DNA of 64,000 bases from Rhodovastum atsumiense (GTDB taxonomy: Bacteria > Pseudomonadota > Alphaproteobacteria > Acetobacterales > Acetobacteraceae), in NCBI RefSeq assembly GCF_937425535.1, contig NZ_OW485601.1, forward strand, positions 6,282,501-6,346,500, given 5' to 3'. The notes below the pieces were generated by a model that made no database searches, had not been told where the DNA came from, and was given only the letters and a program-made list of their open reading frames with translations. Shown here piece by piece: positions 39,931 to 48,409 of the stretch (position 1 is its first letter; every line of letters begins with the position of its first letter). The position numbers and the translations under genes were made by a program.

Positions 39931-40053
39931 CCGAGACTGCACGCGCGCGAGGGGCGGGGTGAACCCTGGCAGCGGGAGAAAGACCCGCAGGCGGCAATCG
40001 ACCCATCCTCTCGCGGTGCCCCAGGGAGGGTGCCGCGCCGCCGGAGTATCCGC

Positions 40054-42039
40054 ATGCGCCGCATGCTGCTTGCGTCCGTTCTCGCCCTGCCCGCCCTCGC
40101 GGCGCGGGCCGGGGATGCCCCACCCAGGGACCAGACCGATCTCGTCCTGCCCGAACAGGTGGTCACCGCCACCCGCATCCCCACCCTCGCCGAGCTGATC
40201 CCGGCCGGCGTGACCGTGATCGACCGCCAGACCATCACCACGCGCGGCTACACCATGCTGAGCGACGCGCTGCACGCGGTGCCGGGGCTCGCGCTGGTGC
40301 AATCGGGCGGCAATGGCGGCAATGCCAGCGCCTTCATCCGTGGCACCAACTCCAACCACGTACTGGTGCTGCGTGACGGCGTGCCGCTGAACGATCCCTC
40401 CGATCCCAACGGCGCCTATAATTTCGGCGTCGAGACCCTGGCCGATGTCGAGCGCATCGAAGTGGTGCGCGGCCCGATGTCCGGGCTCTATGGCTCGGGC
40501 GCGATCGGCGGCGTCATCAACCTGATCTCGAAGCAGGGCAGCGGCGCCCCCACCGCCACCGCCGAATTCGCCGCCGGCCTGCCGCGTGCCATCCTCGGCA
40601 GCGCCGGCCTCTCCGGCGCCAGCGGCATGGTCGACTACAGCCTCGCGGTGCAGAGCCGCTCTCAGCTTGGCTTCGACACCACGCCGCAACGCGAGACCGT
40701 CCACACCGGCGAGCGCGATGGCTACCGCGCCCAGGTCGCCAGCCTGAACCTCGGCGTCACCCCGGTCGAAGGCACCCGTATCAGCACCCTGCTGCGCTGG
40801 CGCCGCGCCGTGTTCGGGCTTGATGAACTCGGCTCGCCCGCCTTCGACGCCCCCGCCTATACCGGCCGCGACGAGGCCTTCACCGGGCGGATCGGCATCG
40901 ATTCCAAATTGTTCGACGGACTCTGGGACACCGGCCTGTCGCTTGCCTACGTCACCACCAACCGCAAATACACCGAGCCGCTGGAAGCGGCGGATCCCAA
41001 CCAGTTGCAGAGCAATGGCCGCTACCGCGGCTACCGCACCGCGCTGACCTGGACCAACACCGTGCATCTTGCCGATCTCGGCCCGGCCCGCGAAACCGCC
41101 CTGACCTTCGGTGCCGCCCACATCTTCGACCGCGCCAGATCGAGCCTGACGGAAAGCTACGCCGGCTTTCCCTCCAACCAAGCGGTCGGCGCGCACGCCA
41201 CGTCGGATTCCGGCAATGCCGGCCTGCAGACCACGCTGTTCGACCGGCTGACCGCCACGGCGAATCTCCGCCAGGAGAGCGCGAGCTTCGGCGGCGACGC
41301 CTTCACCTGGCGTCTCGGTGGCGTGCTGGCCCTGCCGGAACTGTGGTCACGCGCCAAGGCATCCTACGGCACCGGCTTCCGCGCGCCCTCGCTGTTCGAC
41401 CTGTTCGGCGTTGGCAGCTACGGCTATGTCGGCAACCCGAACCTGCGGCCGGAACGTAGCGAAGGCTGGGAAACCGGCTGGGCCATCGACCTGCCCGCGC
41501 TTGGCCGCCGCGACGCCGCCACCCTCGAGGTCACCTATTTCGACAACCGCATCCGCGACCTGATCCAGGTGGTGTACGCGTCCGACTTCTCGTCATCGAC
41601 GCCGCAGAACATCGCGCGCGCCCATATCACCGGCGTGGAAACCAGCCTGACGCTGCGGCCACTCTCCTGGGCCGAGGCAGTGCTGAGCTGGACCTGTACC
41701 GACGCCCGCGACCAGAGCGGGGCATTGCTGAAGCGCCGCCCGCGCAACACCGCCAGCGCCAACCTGCGCGCCACCCCCCTGCCCGGCCTGACCATCGCCC
41801 CCGAACTGGTCTACGCCTCCGGCGCCAGCGACTACCTGGTCAACGACGAAGGCTTCTCCTCCGGGGTCGGCATGACCAAGGGCGGGCTGATTTTCAATCT
41901 CGCGGTCAGCTACGCGGTGACGCCGCAGATCACGCTGTTCGCCGATGGGCGCAACCTGGGGGACTCACGCTACGAACCGGCCAGCGGCTTCCAGACACCC
42001 GGACCGTCCTTCCTGGCCGGCACGCGCGTGAAGTTCTAG
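40054..42039 (+). CDS. btuB: TonB-dependent cobalamin receptor BtuB
   Basis: A 661-residue outer-membrane receptor. The N-terminal signal MRRMLLASVLALPALAARAG is followed by a TonB box region (EQVVTATR), a plug (IRGTNSNHVLVLRDGVPL, VRGPMSGLYGSGAIGGVINL) and a 22-strand barrel ending in Phe (TRVKF), the usual C-terminal signature. It imports corrinoids using TonB energy. The ATG at 40054 has GGAG seven bases upstream. The cobalamin riboswitch in its leader fixes the assignment. Its 3' end overlaps the convergent hydrolase gene by four bases. Confidence 0.92.
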   Translation: MRRMLLASVLALPALAARAGDAPPRDQTDLVLPEQVVTATRIPTLAELIPAGVTVIDRQTITTRGYTMLSDALHAVPGLALVQSGGNGGNASAFIRGTNSNHVLVLRDGVPLNDPSDPNGAYNFGVETLADVERIEVVRGPMSGLYGSGAIGGVINLISKQGSGAPTATAEFAAGLPRAILGSAGLSGASGMVDYSLAVQSRSQLGFDTTPQRETVHTGERDGYRAQVASLNLGVTPVEGTRISTLLRWRRAVFGLDELGSPAFDAPAYTGRDEAFTGRIGIDSKLFDGLWDTGLSLAYVTTNRKYTEPLEAADPNQLQSNGRYRGYRTALTWTNTVHLADLGPARETALTFGAAHIFDRARSSLTESYAGFPSNQAVGAHATSDSGNAGLQTTLFDRLTATANLRQESASFGGDAFTWRLGGVLALPELWSRAKASYGTGFRAPSLFDLFGVGSYGYVGNPNLRPERSEGWETGWAIDLPALGRRDAATLEVTYFDNRIRDLIQVVYASDFSSSTPQNIARAHITGVETSLTLRPLSWAEAVLSWTCTDARDQSGALLKRRPRNTASANLRATPLPGLTIAPELVYASGASDYLVNDEGFSSGVGMTKGGLIFNLAVSYAVTPQITLFADGRNLGDSRYEPASGFQTPGPSFLAGTRVKF

Positions 42040-43289
42040 CAGCGGGCGGATGCGGCGGAGAGCTGCCCCAGGGTGTCGAGCAGGACATTGGCGCCGGCAA
42101 CCAGGTCGGCCTCCGCCGTGCATTCGCGGGGATTGTGGCTGATCCCATCGATGCTGGGCACGAAGATCATCGCGGTCGGGCAGATCCGCGCCATCATCTG
42201 GGCATCATGCCCCGCCCCCGATGTCATGCGCCGCGCGCTCAGGCCGCGACGGGACACGGCGCGCTCCACCATCCCGACGATGCCCTGGTCGAAGGCCACC
42301 GGTGCGAAGCGGGCCAGCCGCTCGACCGAGATCGTGACCCCCTCCTCGGCTTCGAGGTGCTTCAGCCAGGAAGCGAGCGCCTGTTCTTCCTCCCGCAGCC
42401 GCGCCTCGTCCGGATCGCGCAGATCCACCGTGAAGACGGCACGCGAGGGAATCACGTTGATCGCATTCGGCGCGAAGGACATGCATCCCACCGTGGCCAC
42501 GGTCGGAGCATTGCCACGGGCGACGCGGTCGCGCAGGAACGTCACCACGCGGGCGGCGGCAAGTCCCGCGTCACGGCGCATCGCCATCGGCGTCGTCCCG
42601 GCGTGGTTGGCGATACCTTCGATGGTCACGCGCTGCCAGGAAATGCCCTGGAGGTTCTCCACGGCGCCGATCCGGAGCCCCTCCCGTTCCAGCACCGGCC
42701 CCTGCTCGATGTGCAGCTCCACATAGGCATGCGGCGTCAGAAAGCCCGGCGCCTGCGCGCCGGCATAGCCGATGCGCGCGAGTTCCTCGCCCAGCACCGT
42801 GCCATCCGTGCCGACGCTTGCCAGCGCCGTCTCGACCGGCAGGCCGCCGGCATAGACCAGCGACCCCATCATGTCGGGGGCGTAGCGGACGCCTTCCTCG
42901 TTGGTGAAGGCGGCGACCACGACGGATCGTGGCGGCACTATTCCGGCGTCCCGCAGGGTCTCGACCGCCTCCAGCCCGGCCAGCACGCCGTAGCAGCCAT
43001 CGAGGATGCCGGCGTCGATGACCGTGTCGATGTGCGAACCGACCATCACCGGCGCCAGCCCGGCCTCGCCGCCGCGCCAGAGGCCGAACAGGTTGCCGAT
43101 CCGATCGACGACGACCTCCAGCCCCGCCGCTTCCATCCACCCGGCCACGGCGTCGCGTCCGGCCTTGTCGGCCTCCGAGGCCGCGAGGCGGGTCAACCGG
43201 CCTTCGGAATCACGTCCGATCTGCCCCAGCGCCCGCAGCCGCCCGAGCAGGCGATCCGCCGTGATGGAAAGAGTGCCTGCCGCGTTCAT
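42036..43289 (-). CDS. M20-type amidohydrolase (N-carbamoyl-L-amino acid hydrolase/allantoate amidohydrolase family)
   Basis: A 417-residue zinc-dependent hydrolase. VMVGSHIDTVIDAGILDGCYGV gives the first metal ligands (His and Asp), VAAFTNEEGVRY the Glu pair, and VELHIEQGPVLE another His. GAGHDAQMMARICPTAMIF has the later His/Asp. The family hydrolyses ureido or carbamoyl groups of N-carbamoyl amino acids, allantoate or ureidoglycine. No neighbouring hydantoin or purine genes indicate which. It lies 30 bases downstream of the CobW-derived mini-protein gene, possibly in one unit. Confidence 0.88.
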   Translation of the reverse strand: MNAAGTLSITADRLLGRLRALGQIGRDSEGRLTRLAASEADKAGRDAVAGWMEAAGLEVVVDRIGNLFGLWRGGEAGLAPVMVGSHIDTVIDAGILDGCYGVLAGLEAVETLRDAGIVPPRSVVVAAFTNEEGVRYAPDMMGSLVYAGGLPVETALASVGTDGTVLGEELARIGYAGAQAPGFLTPHAYVELHIEQGPVLEREGLRIGAVENLQGISWQRVTIEGIANHAGTTPMAMRRDAGLAAARVVTFLRDRVARGNAPTVATVGCMSFAPNAINVIPSRAVFTVDLRDPDEARLREEEQALASWLKHLEAEEGVTISVERLARFAPVAFDQGIVGMVERAVSRRGLSARRMTSGAGHDAQMMARICPTAMIFVPSIDGISHNPRECTAEADLVAGANVLLDTLGQLSAASARC

Positions 43290-43319
43290 TCGCCCATGCC
43301 TTGATACCGGTTGCGCGGA

Positions 43320-43676
43320 TCATAGCCCGGACTCTGCCCCGAGCCGGTAGCGGCCCGCCAGGAAGGCATCCTGCGCCACCGCGTCCCGCACCGTTGCCTC
43401 GCCCGCCGGCCCCGCCTGCACCAGCACCCGGCGGAACATCGCCACCTCGCCGCGGGCGCGGGCGAGGAACAGGCGGTGCAGCGCCGTGGCGACCGGCCCG
43501 CGCGGGGCGCAGCAGGCACAGGCAATCCCGTGCCCGGGGCGTTGCGGCCCGAAGCGGGCCACCGGCACGCCTTCCGGCGCGGGGATCTCCCCTTCCACCA
43601 GCACGGCATCTTCCGGGCCGGCGATCGCGACGGGAGCGAAAATGACAGGGATACGGGCGTCAACGAAGATGGGCAT
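43320..43676 (-). CDS. CobW/COG0523-derived mini-protein with CXCC motif, no P-loop
   Basis: A 118-residue protein whose middle reads GIACACCAPRGPVATALHRL and VAQDAFLAGRYRLG. This lines up with the CXCC metal-binding loop and the following helix and strand of CobW/ZigA-type metallochaperone GTPases (typically GCICCTxRGDL ... DPxLxxRYRLD). The Walker A and the rest of the GTPase are missing, so it cannot hydrolyse GTP. It may be a stand-alone metal-binding protein or a gene relic, but the frame is intact. Start uncertain: ATG 43676 or GTG 43685. It is divergent from sahR, with the SahR-type palindrome between. Confidence 0.6.
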   Translation of the reverse strand: MPIFVDARIPVIFAPVAIAGPEDAVLVEGEIPAPEGVPVARFGPQRPGHGIACACCAPRGPVATALHRLFLARARGEVAMFRRVLVQAGPAGEATVRDAVAQDAFLAGRYRLGAESGL

Positions 43677-43685
43677 AGACGGCAC

Positions 43686-43701
43686 ATAAGGATATCCTTA
43701 T
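43686..43701. promoter_or_regulatory. Predicted SahR operator
   Basis: A perfect 16-base palindrome, ATAAGGATATCCTTAT, lies in the 40 bases between the divergent mini-protein and sahR genes. ArsR-type SahR regulators are known to bind AT-rich palindromes centred on ATAT-like cores upstream of methionine-cycle genes, so this is the likely site. Bound repressor would cover both promoters. Confidence 0.65.
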
Positions 43702-43714
43702 ATGCCGACAAGCC

Positions 43715-44689
43715 ATGGAACATCTCCTCGCCGCCTTGCGCGCCTGCGCCGAGCCCACCCGTCTGCGCATCCTCGCTTTGGCGGCGCGGGGCAGCTTCTG
43801 CGTGATGGAATTCACCGAGATCCTCGGCCAGTCGCAGCCGCGGCTGTCGCGGCATCTGCGCCTGCTCGGCGATGCCGGCCTGCTCGACCGCGAGCGCGAG
43901 GGCGCCAATGTCTGGTTCGCCCTGCCCCCGGCGGACACCCAGGGCGGCTCGCTGGCCCGCGCCGTGCTGGAGCGCCTGCCCGAGGATGACGCCACCCTCG
44001 CCGCCGACCGCCGCCAGGCTGCCCGCGTGCTGGCCGAACGCGCGCGCGAGGCCTCCGAGAGCTTCCGTCGCAAGGGCGCCGACTGGGACGAGATGCGCGC
44101 GCTGGATCTGCCCGCCGCCGCGGTGGAAACGGCGCTGCTCGGGCTGCTGCCGGAGGCGGAACTCGGCCGCGTGCTCGATATCGGCACCGGCACCGGCCGG
44201 CTGCTGGAAGTGCTGGCGCCGCGCGTGGCCTCCGGGCTCGGCGTGGATGCCAGCCGCGCGATGCTGGCGCTGGCGCGGGCGCGGCTGGCCCGGCCGGGAC
44301 TGACTCACTGCGCAGTGCGGCTGGCCGATATGTACCGCCTGCCCTTGCCCGACGCCGCCTTCGACCTGGTCGTGCTGCAGATGGTACTGCACTACGCCGA
44401 GGATCCCGCCTCCGCCCTCGCCGAGGCCGCCCGCGTGCTGCGTCCGGGCGGCCGGCTGGTGGTGGTGGACCTCGCCGGGCACGCGCGCACCGAGGTGATG
44501 ACCCGGCTCGCGCATCGCTGGCCCGGCTTCGGCGACGCCCGAATGTGTGACCTGCTGCGGGGCGTGGGGCTCGATCCCGGCACGCCCGTCGCCGTTCCCG
44601 GCCCGCTGGAAGTGCGCCTCTGGCCCGCCGGCCGCTCCACCGCCCTGTCCGCCCCGACCTACGATCTTGTTCCGGAGACCACCCCATGA
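43715..44689 (+). CDS. sahR: ArsR-type regulator fused to a methyltransferase domain (SahR-like)
   Basis: A 324-residue protein. Residues 1-75 are an ArsR winged helix (LRACAEPTRLRILALAARGS, recognition helix SQPRLSRHLRLLGDAGLLD). Residues from about 135 form a SAM-type methyltransferase fold with VLDIGTGTGRLLEVL, ADMYRLPLPDAAFDLV and LRPGGRLVVVDLAG. This domain pair is the S-adenosylhomocysteine-sensing regulator SahR, which controls methionine-cycle genes. The stop overlaps the metH start by four bases, which strengthens the link. No metal-site Cys pairs of classical ArsR are seen. Confidence 0.82.
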   Translation: MEHLLAALRACAEPTRLRILALAARGSFCVMEFTEILGQSQPRLSRHLRLLGDAGLLDREREGANVWFALPPADTQGGSLARAVLERLPEDDATLAADRRQAARVLAERAREASESFRRKGADWDEMRALDLPAAAVETALLGLLPEAELGRVLDIGTGTGRLLEVLAPRVASGLGVDASRAMLALARARLARPGLTHCAVRLADMYRLPLPDAAFDLVVLQMVLHYAEDPASALAEAARVLRPGGRLVVVDLAGHARTEVMTRLAHRWPGFGDARMCDLLRGVGLDPGTPVAVPGPLEVRLWPAGRSTALSAPTYDLVPETTP

Positions 44690-47600
44690 GCCGACCGCAT
44701 CTGCTGGATGCCCTGCGTGACCGCGTCCTGCTGTGCGATGGCGGTACCGGCAGCCGCGTGCAGGCGATGGCGCTGGAGGTGGAGCGCGATTTCTGGGGCC
44801 GCGAGAACTGCACCGACGTGCTGGTGCTCTCCCGCCCCGACATCGTGCGCGAAATCCATCGCGGCTATTTCGCCGCCGGCGCCGACATGGTGGAAACCAA
44901 CACCTTCGGCGCATCGTCGATCACGCTCGGCGAGTTTGATCTGTCCGACCGCGCCTTCGAGATCAACCAGCGTGCCGCCGAACTGGCCCGCGAGGCGGCG
45001 GAGGAATTCGCCGACGGGCGGCACCGCTACGTGCTGGGCAGCGTCGGGCCGGGCACCAAGCTGCCGAGCCTGGGCAACATCGCCTATGACGCGCTGGAAG
45101 CGGCGCTGGCCGAGCAGTGCCGTGGCCTGATCGCGGGCGGCGTCGATGCCATCCTGATCGAGACCTGCCAGGACACGTTGCAGATCAAGGCCGCGGTCAA
45201 CGGCGCCCGCCTCGCCCGCGCCGCGGCGAAGGTGGAGACGCCGATCTTCGTGCAGGTCACGGTGGAAACCACCGGCACCCTGCTGGTCGGCCCCGACATC
45301 GCCGCCGCCGCCACCGTGATCCAGGCGCTGGATGTGCCGCTGATCGGCCTGAACTGCGCCACCGGCCCGCAGGAAATGGCCGAGCACCTGCGCTGGCTCG
45401 CCGCCAACTGGCCGGGCCTGATCAGCGTGCTGCCCAATGCCGGCCTGCCGGAACTGGTGGACGGGCGCACCCACTACCCGCTGCAGCCGGCCGAAATGGC
45501 AAGCTGGGTGGAGCGCTTCATCACCGAGGACGGGGTCAACCTGATCGGCGGCTGCTGCGGCACCAACATCGAACACATCGCCGCGCTGGATGCGATGCTG
45601 AAGCGCCGCGGCAACCCGCGCCCCGCGCCGGTCGCGCGCAAGGTCGTGTGGATGCCCTCGGTCGCCAGCCTCTACCAGCAGGTGCCGCTGCGGCAGGAAA
45701 ACGCCTATTTCTCCATCGGCGAGCGCTGCAACGCCAACGGCTCGAAGAAATGGCGCGAGCTGCAGGCCGTGCATGACTGGGATGGCTGCGTCGGCATGGG
45801 CCGCGAGCAGGTCGCCGAGGGCTCCAACGCGCTCGACATCTGCACCGCCTTCGTCGGCCGCGACGAGCGCGGGGAAATGGACGAGGTGATCCGCCGCTTC
45901 ACCGCCAGCGTGAACGCGCCGCTGGTCATCGATTCCACCGAGACGCCGGTGATCGAGAGCGCGCTCAAGTTGCATGGCGGTAAGCCCATCATCAACTCGA
46001 TCAATTTCGAGGATGGCGAAGGCCACGCCCGCGACCGCATGTTGCTCGCGCGTCGCTTCGGCGCGGCGGTGATCGCGCTGACCATCGACGAAGAGGGCAT
46101 GGCGAAGACGCCCGAGCGCAAGCTGGAGATCGCCACCCGCCTCGTCGAGTTCGCCTGTGGCCGCTACGGGTTGCAGCAATCCGACCTGCTGATCGACCCG
46201 CTGACCTTCACCATCGCCACCGGCAACGAGGACGACCGCAAGCTCGGCGCCTGGACGCTGGAAGGCATCCGGCTGATCCGCGAGAAATTCCCCGACATCC
46301 AGATCATCCTCGGCCTGTCCAACATCAGCTTCGGGCTGAACCCGGCGGCGCGCGCGGTGCTGAACTCGGTGTTCCTCGACCACGCCGTCAAGGCGGGCAT
46401 GACCGGGGCGATCGTGCATGTCTCCAAGATCCGGCCGCTGCACCAGATCGCCGCCGAGGAAGTGCAGGTCGCCGAGGACCTGATCTTCGACCGCCGCCGC
46501 GAGGGCTACGATCCGCTGCAGCGCCTGCTGGCCCTCTTCGCCGACCGCAAGGCCGCCGACGCCACCCGCAGGAAGCGTGCGGAAACCATCGAGGAACGGC
46601 TGAAGGAACGCATCGTCGACGGCGACCGCAAGGGGCTCGGCGAGGACCTCGACATCGCCCTGCAGACCTACAGGCCGCTCGACATCATCAACACCCTGCT
46701 GCTCGACGGGATGAAGGTGGTGGGCGAGCTGTTCGGCTCGGGCAAGATGCAGCTTCCCTTCGTGCTGCAGAGCGCCGAAACCATGAAGGCCGCGGTCGCG
46801 CACCTGCAGCCGCACATGGAGAAGCTCGAAGGCCAGCAGAAGGGCACCATCGTGCTTGCCACCGTGAAGGGCGACGTGCACGACATCGGCAAGAACCTGG
46901 TCGACATCATCCTTTCCAACAACGGCTACCGCGTGGTCAACCTGGGCATCAAGGTGCCGGTGGCCGACATGGTCGCCGCCGCCCGCGAGCATAACGCCCA
47001 CGCCATCGGCATGTCCGGCCTGCTGGTGAAATCGACCGTGGTGATGCGCGAGAACCTCGAGGAAATGACCCGCCAGGGCGTCGAGGTTCCGGTGATCCTC
47101 GGCGGCGCGGCACTGACCCGCGCCTATGTCGAGGATGACTGCGTGCGCGCCTACGGTTCCGGCCGCGTCGCCTATGCCAAGGACGCCTTCGACGGCCTGC
47201 ACCTGATGGACAAGGTGATGGGCCAGGGCTTCGATGACTACCTCGCCGCCATGAAGGCCCGCCGCTCGGGCCGCGCCCGCAACACCGCGCGCAAGCTCGG
47301 GCAGGCGAACGCACAGGCGTTCCGGCCCGTCGATGTCTCCACCGTCGCGCTCCGCCGCCACCGCCTCACCGCCGACGTGCCGGTTCCCGTGCCACCCTTC
47401 TGGGGGGCACGCGTGATCGAGGCACCGCCCAAGGCAATCGTCCCCTTCATCAACGAGCGCAGCCTCTATCAATTCCAGTGGGGCTTCCGCAAACAGGGCC
47501 GCAGCCTCGAGGACTTCCTCGGCTGGGCCAAGCAGGAGCTGCGGCCGGTGATGCGCCGCATGCTCACGCTTTGCGAAGAGCAGGAAATCCTGAAGCCACA

Positions 47601-48171
47601 GGCGATCTACGGCTACTGGAAGGCGGCCGGCCAGGGCAACGACCTGATCCTGTTCGCCGAGGACGGCACCACCGAACTCGCGCGCTTCACCCTGCCCCGC
47701 CAGCCGCGCGAGGACGGCGAATGCATCGCCGATTTCTTCCGTGACGTGGACGCCCCTGAACGCGACGTGATCGGCCTGCAGGTGGTCACCGTCGGCCAGA
47801 AGGCCTCCGAAACCGCCCGTTCCTGGTTCGAGGAGAACCGCTACCAGGATTACCTCTATCTGCACGGGCTTTCGGTGGAGATGGCCGAGGCGATGGCGGA
47901 ATACACCCACAAGCGCATCCGCGCGGACCTGGGCTTCGCCGGCGAGGACGACCGCGAGATCGAGAAGATGCTCGGCCAGGGCTATCGTGGCAGCCGCTAC
48001 TCCTTCGGTTACCCGGCCTGCCCGAACCTGGAGGACCAGGGCAAGCTGCTGCCACTGCTGGGGGCGGAACGGATCGGCGTCAACCTCTCCGACGAGTTCC
48101 AGCTGCATCCGGAACAATCCACCAGCGCCATCGTCGTTCTCAACCCGCGGGCCAAGTATTTCTCGGTCTGA
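44686..48171 (+). CDS. metH: Cobalamin-dependent methionine synthase
   Basis: The 1161-residue enzyme transfers methyl from 5-methyltetrahydrofolate to homocysteine through methylcobalamin. Domains in order: homocysteine-binding barrel with zinc cysteines (NLIGGCCGTNIEHI, about residues 285-300), folate-binding barrel (ISIGERCNANGSKKW onward), cap helices, the cobalamin domain with the lower-ligand motif DVHDIGKN (about residue 730), and the activation domain needed for reductive remethylation with SAM. Length is slightly under E. coli MetH (1227). It is translationally coupled to sahR. Confidence 0.97.
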   Translation: MSRPHLLDALRDRVLLCDGGTGSRVQAMALEVERDFWGRENCTDVLVLSRPDIVREIHRGYFAAGADMVETNTFGASSITLGEFDLSDRAFEINQRAAELAREAAEEFADGRHRYVLGSVGPGTKLPSLGNIAYDALEAALAEQCRGLIAGGVDAILIETCQDTLQIKAAVNGARLARAAAKVETPIFVQVTVETTGTLLVGPDIAAAATVIQALDVPLIGLNCATGPQEMAEHLRWLAANWPGLISVLPNAGLPELVDGRTHYPLQPAEMASWVERFITEDGVNLIGGCCGTNIEHIAALDAMLKRRGNPRPAPVARKVVWMPSVASLYQQVPLRQENAYFSIGERCNANGSKKWRELQAVHDWDGCVGMGREQVAEGSNALDICTAFVGRDERGEMDEVIRRFTASVNAPLVIDSTETPVIESALKLHGGKPIINSINFEDGEGHARDRMLLARRFGAAVIALTIDEEGMAKTPERKLEIATRLVEFACGRYGLQQSDLLIDPLTFTIATGNEDDRKLGAWTLEGIRLIREKFPDIQIILGLSNISFGLNPAARAVLNSVFLDHAVKAGMTGAIVHVSKIRPLHQIAAEEVQVAEDLIFDRRREGYDPLQRLLALFADRKAADATRRKRAETIEERLKERIVDGDRKGLGEDLDIALQTYRPLDIINTLLLDGMKVVGELFGSGKMQLPFVLQSAETMKAAVAHLQPHMEKLEGQQKGTIVLATVKGDVHDIGKNLVDIILSNNGYRVVNLGIKVPVADMVAAAREHNAHAIGMSGLLVKSTVVMRENLEEMTRQGVEVPVILGGAALTRAYVEDDCVRAYGSGRVAYAKDAFDGLHLMDKVMGQGFDDYLAAMKARRSGRARNTARKLGQANAQAFRPVDVSTVALRRHRLTADVPVPVPPFWGARVIEAPPKAIVPFINERSLYQFQWGFRKQGRSLEDFLGWAKQELRPVMRRMLTLCEEQEILKPQAIYGYWKAAGQGNDLILFAEDGTTELARFTLPRQPREDGECIADFFRDVDAPERDVIGLQVVTVGQKASETARSWFEENRYQDYLYLHGLSVEMAEAMAEYTHKRIRADLGFAGEDDREIEKMLGQGYRGSRYSFGYPACPNLEDQGKLLPLLGAERIGVNLSDEFQLHPEQSTSAIVVLNPRAKYFSV

Positions 48172-48175
48172 GTGA

Positions 48176-48258
48176 CGGGGCGCTGCCCCGTGCCCCGGCA
48201 GGAGGCTCTGCCTCCTGCACCTCCGCCAAGGGTAAAGCCCTTGGAACCCACGTTTGGC
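48176..48258. repeat. GC-rich palindromic repeat, copy D, after metH
   Basis: GGGGCGCTGCCCCGTGCCCC, CAGGAGGCTCTGCCTCCTG and CCAAGGGTAAAGCCCTTGG start five bases after the metH stop. Same modules, order and position (3' end of a gene) as copy A. Copies A and D are the most alike in the window. Confidence 0.72.
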
Positions 48259-48298
48259 GTGGGCCAGAAACGCAGAAACCGGGCAGAGCGTCCGCCAA

Positions 48299-48319
48299 AA
48301 AGCAACTTCAGGTTGCTTT
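48299..48319 (+). terminator. Probable rho-independent terminator after metH
   Basis: AAAGCAAC, a five-base loop and GTTGCTTT form an 8-bp stem ending in TTT. It follows repeat copy D, about 130 bases after the metH stop, and precedes the diguanylate cyclase promoter region. Confidence 0.5.
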
Positions 48320-48409
48320 ACCCTGAGCGGCTATGCTTCTGTTACACATGGGAATAAATGAATACCTATCAGATATAATTGAAATATCGAAATAATACGG
48401 CACAGGCCC

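Noticed and set aside
44659-48117. A 1152-codon minus-strand open frame opposite metH
   Set aside because: Shadow of metH, with low-complexity His/Gly/Val content and no recognisable domain.
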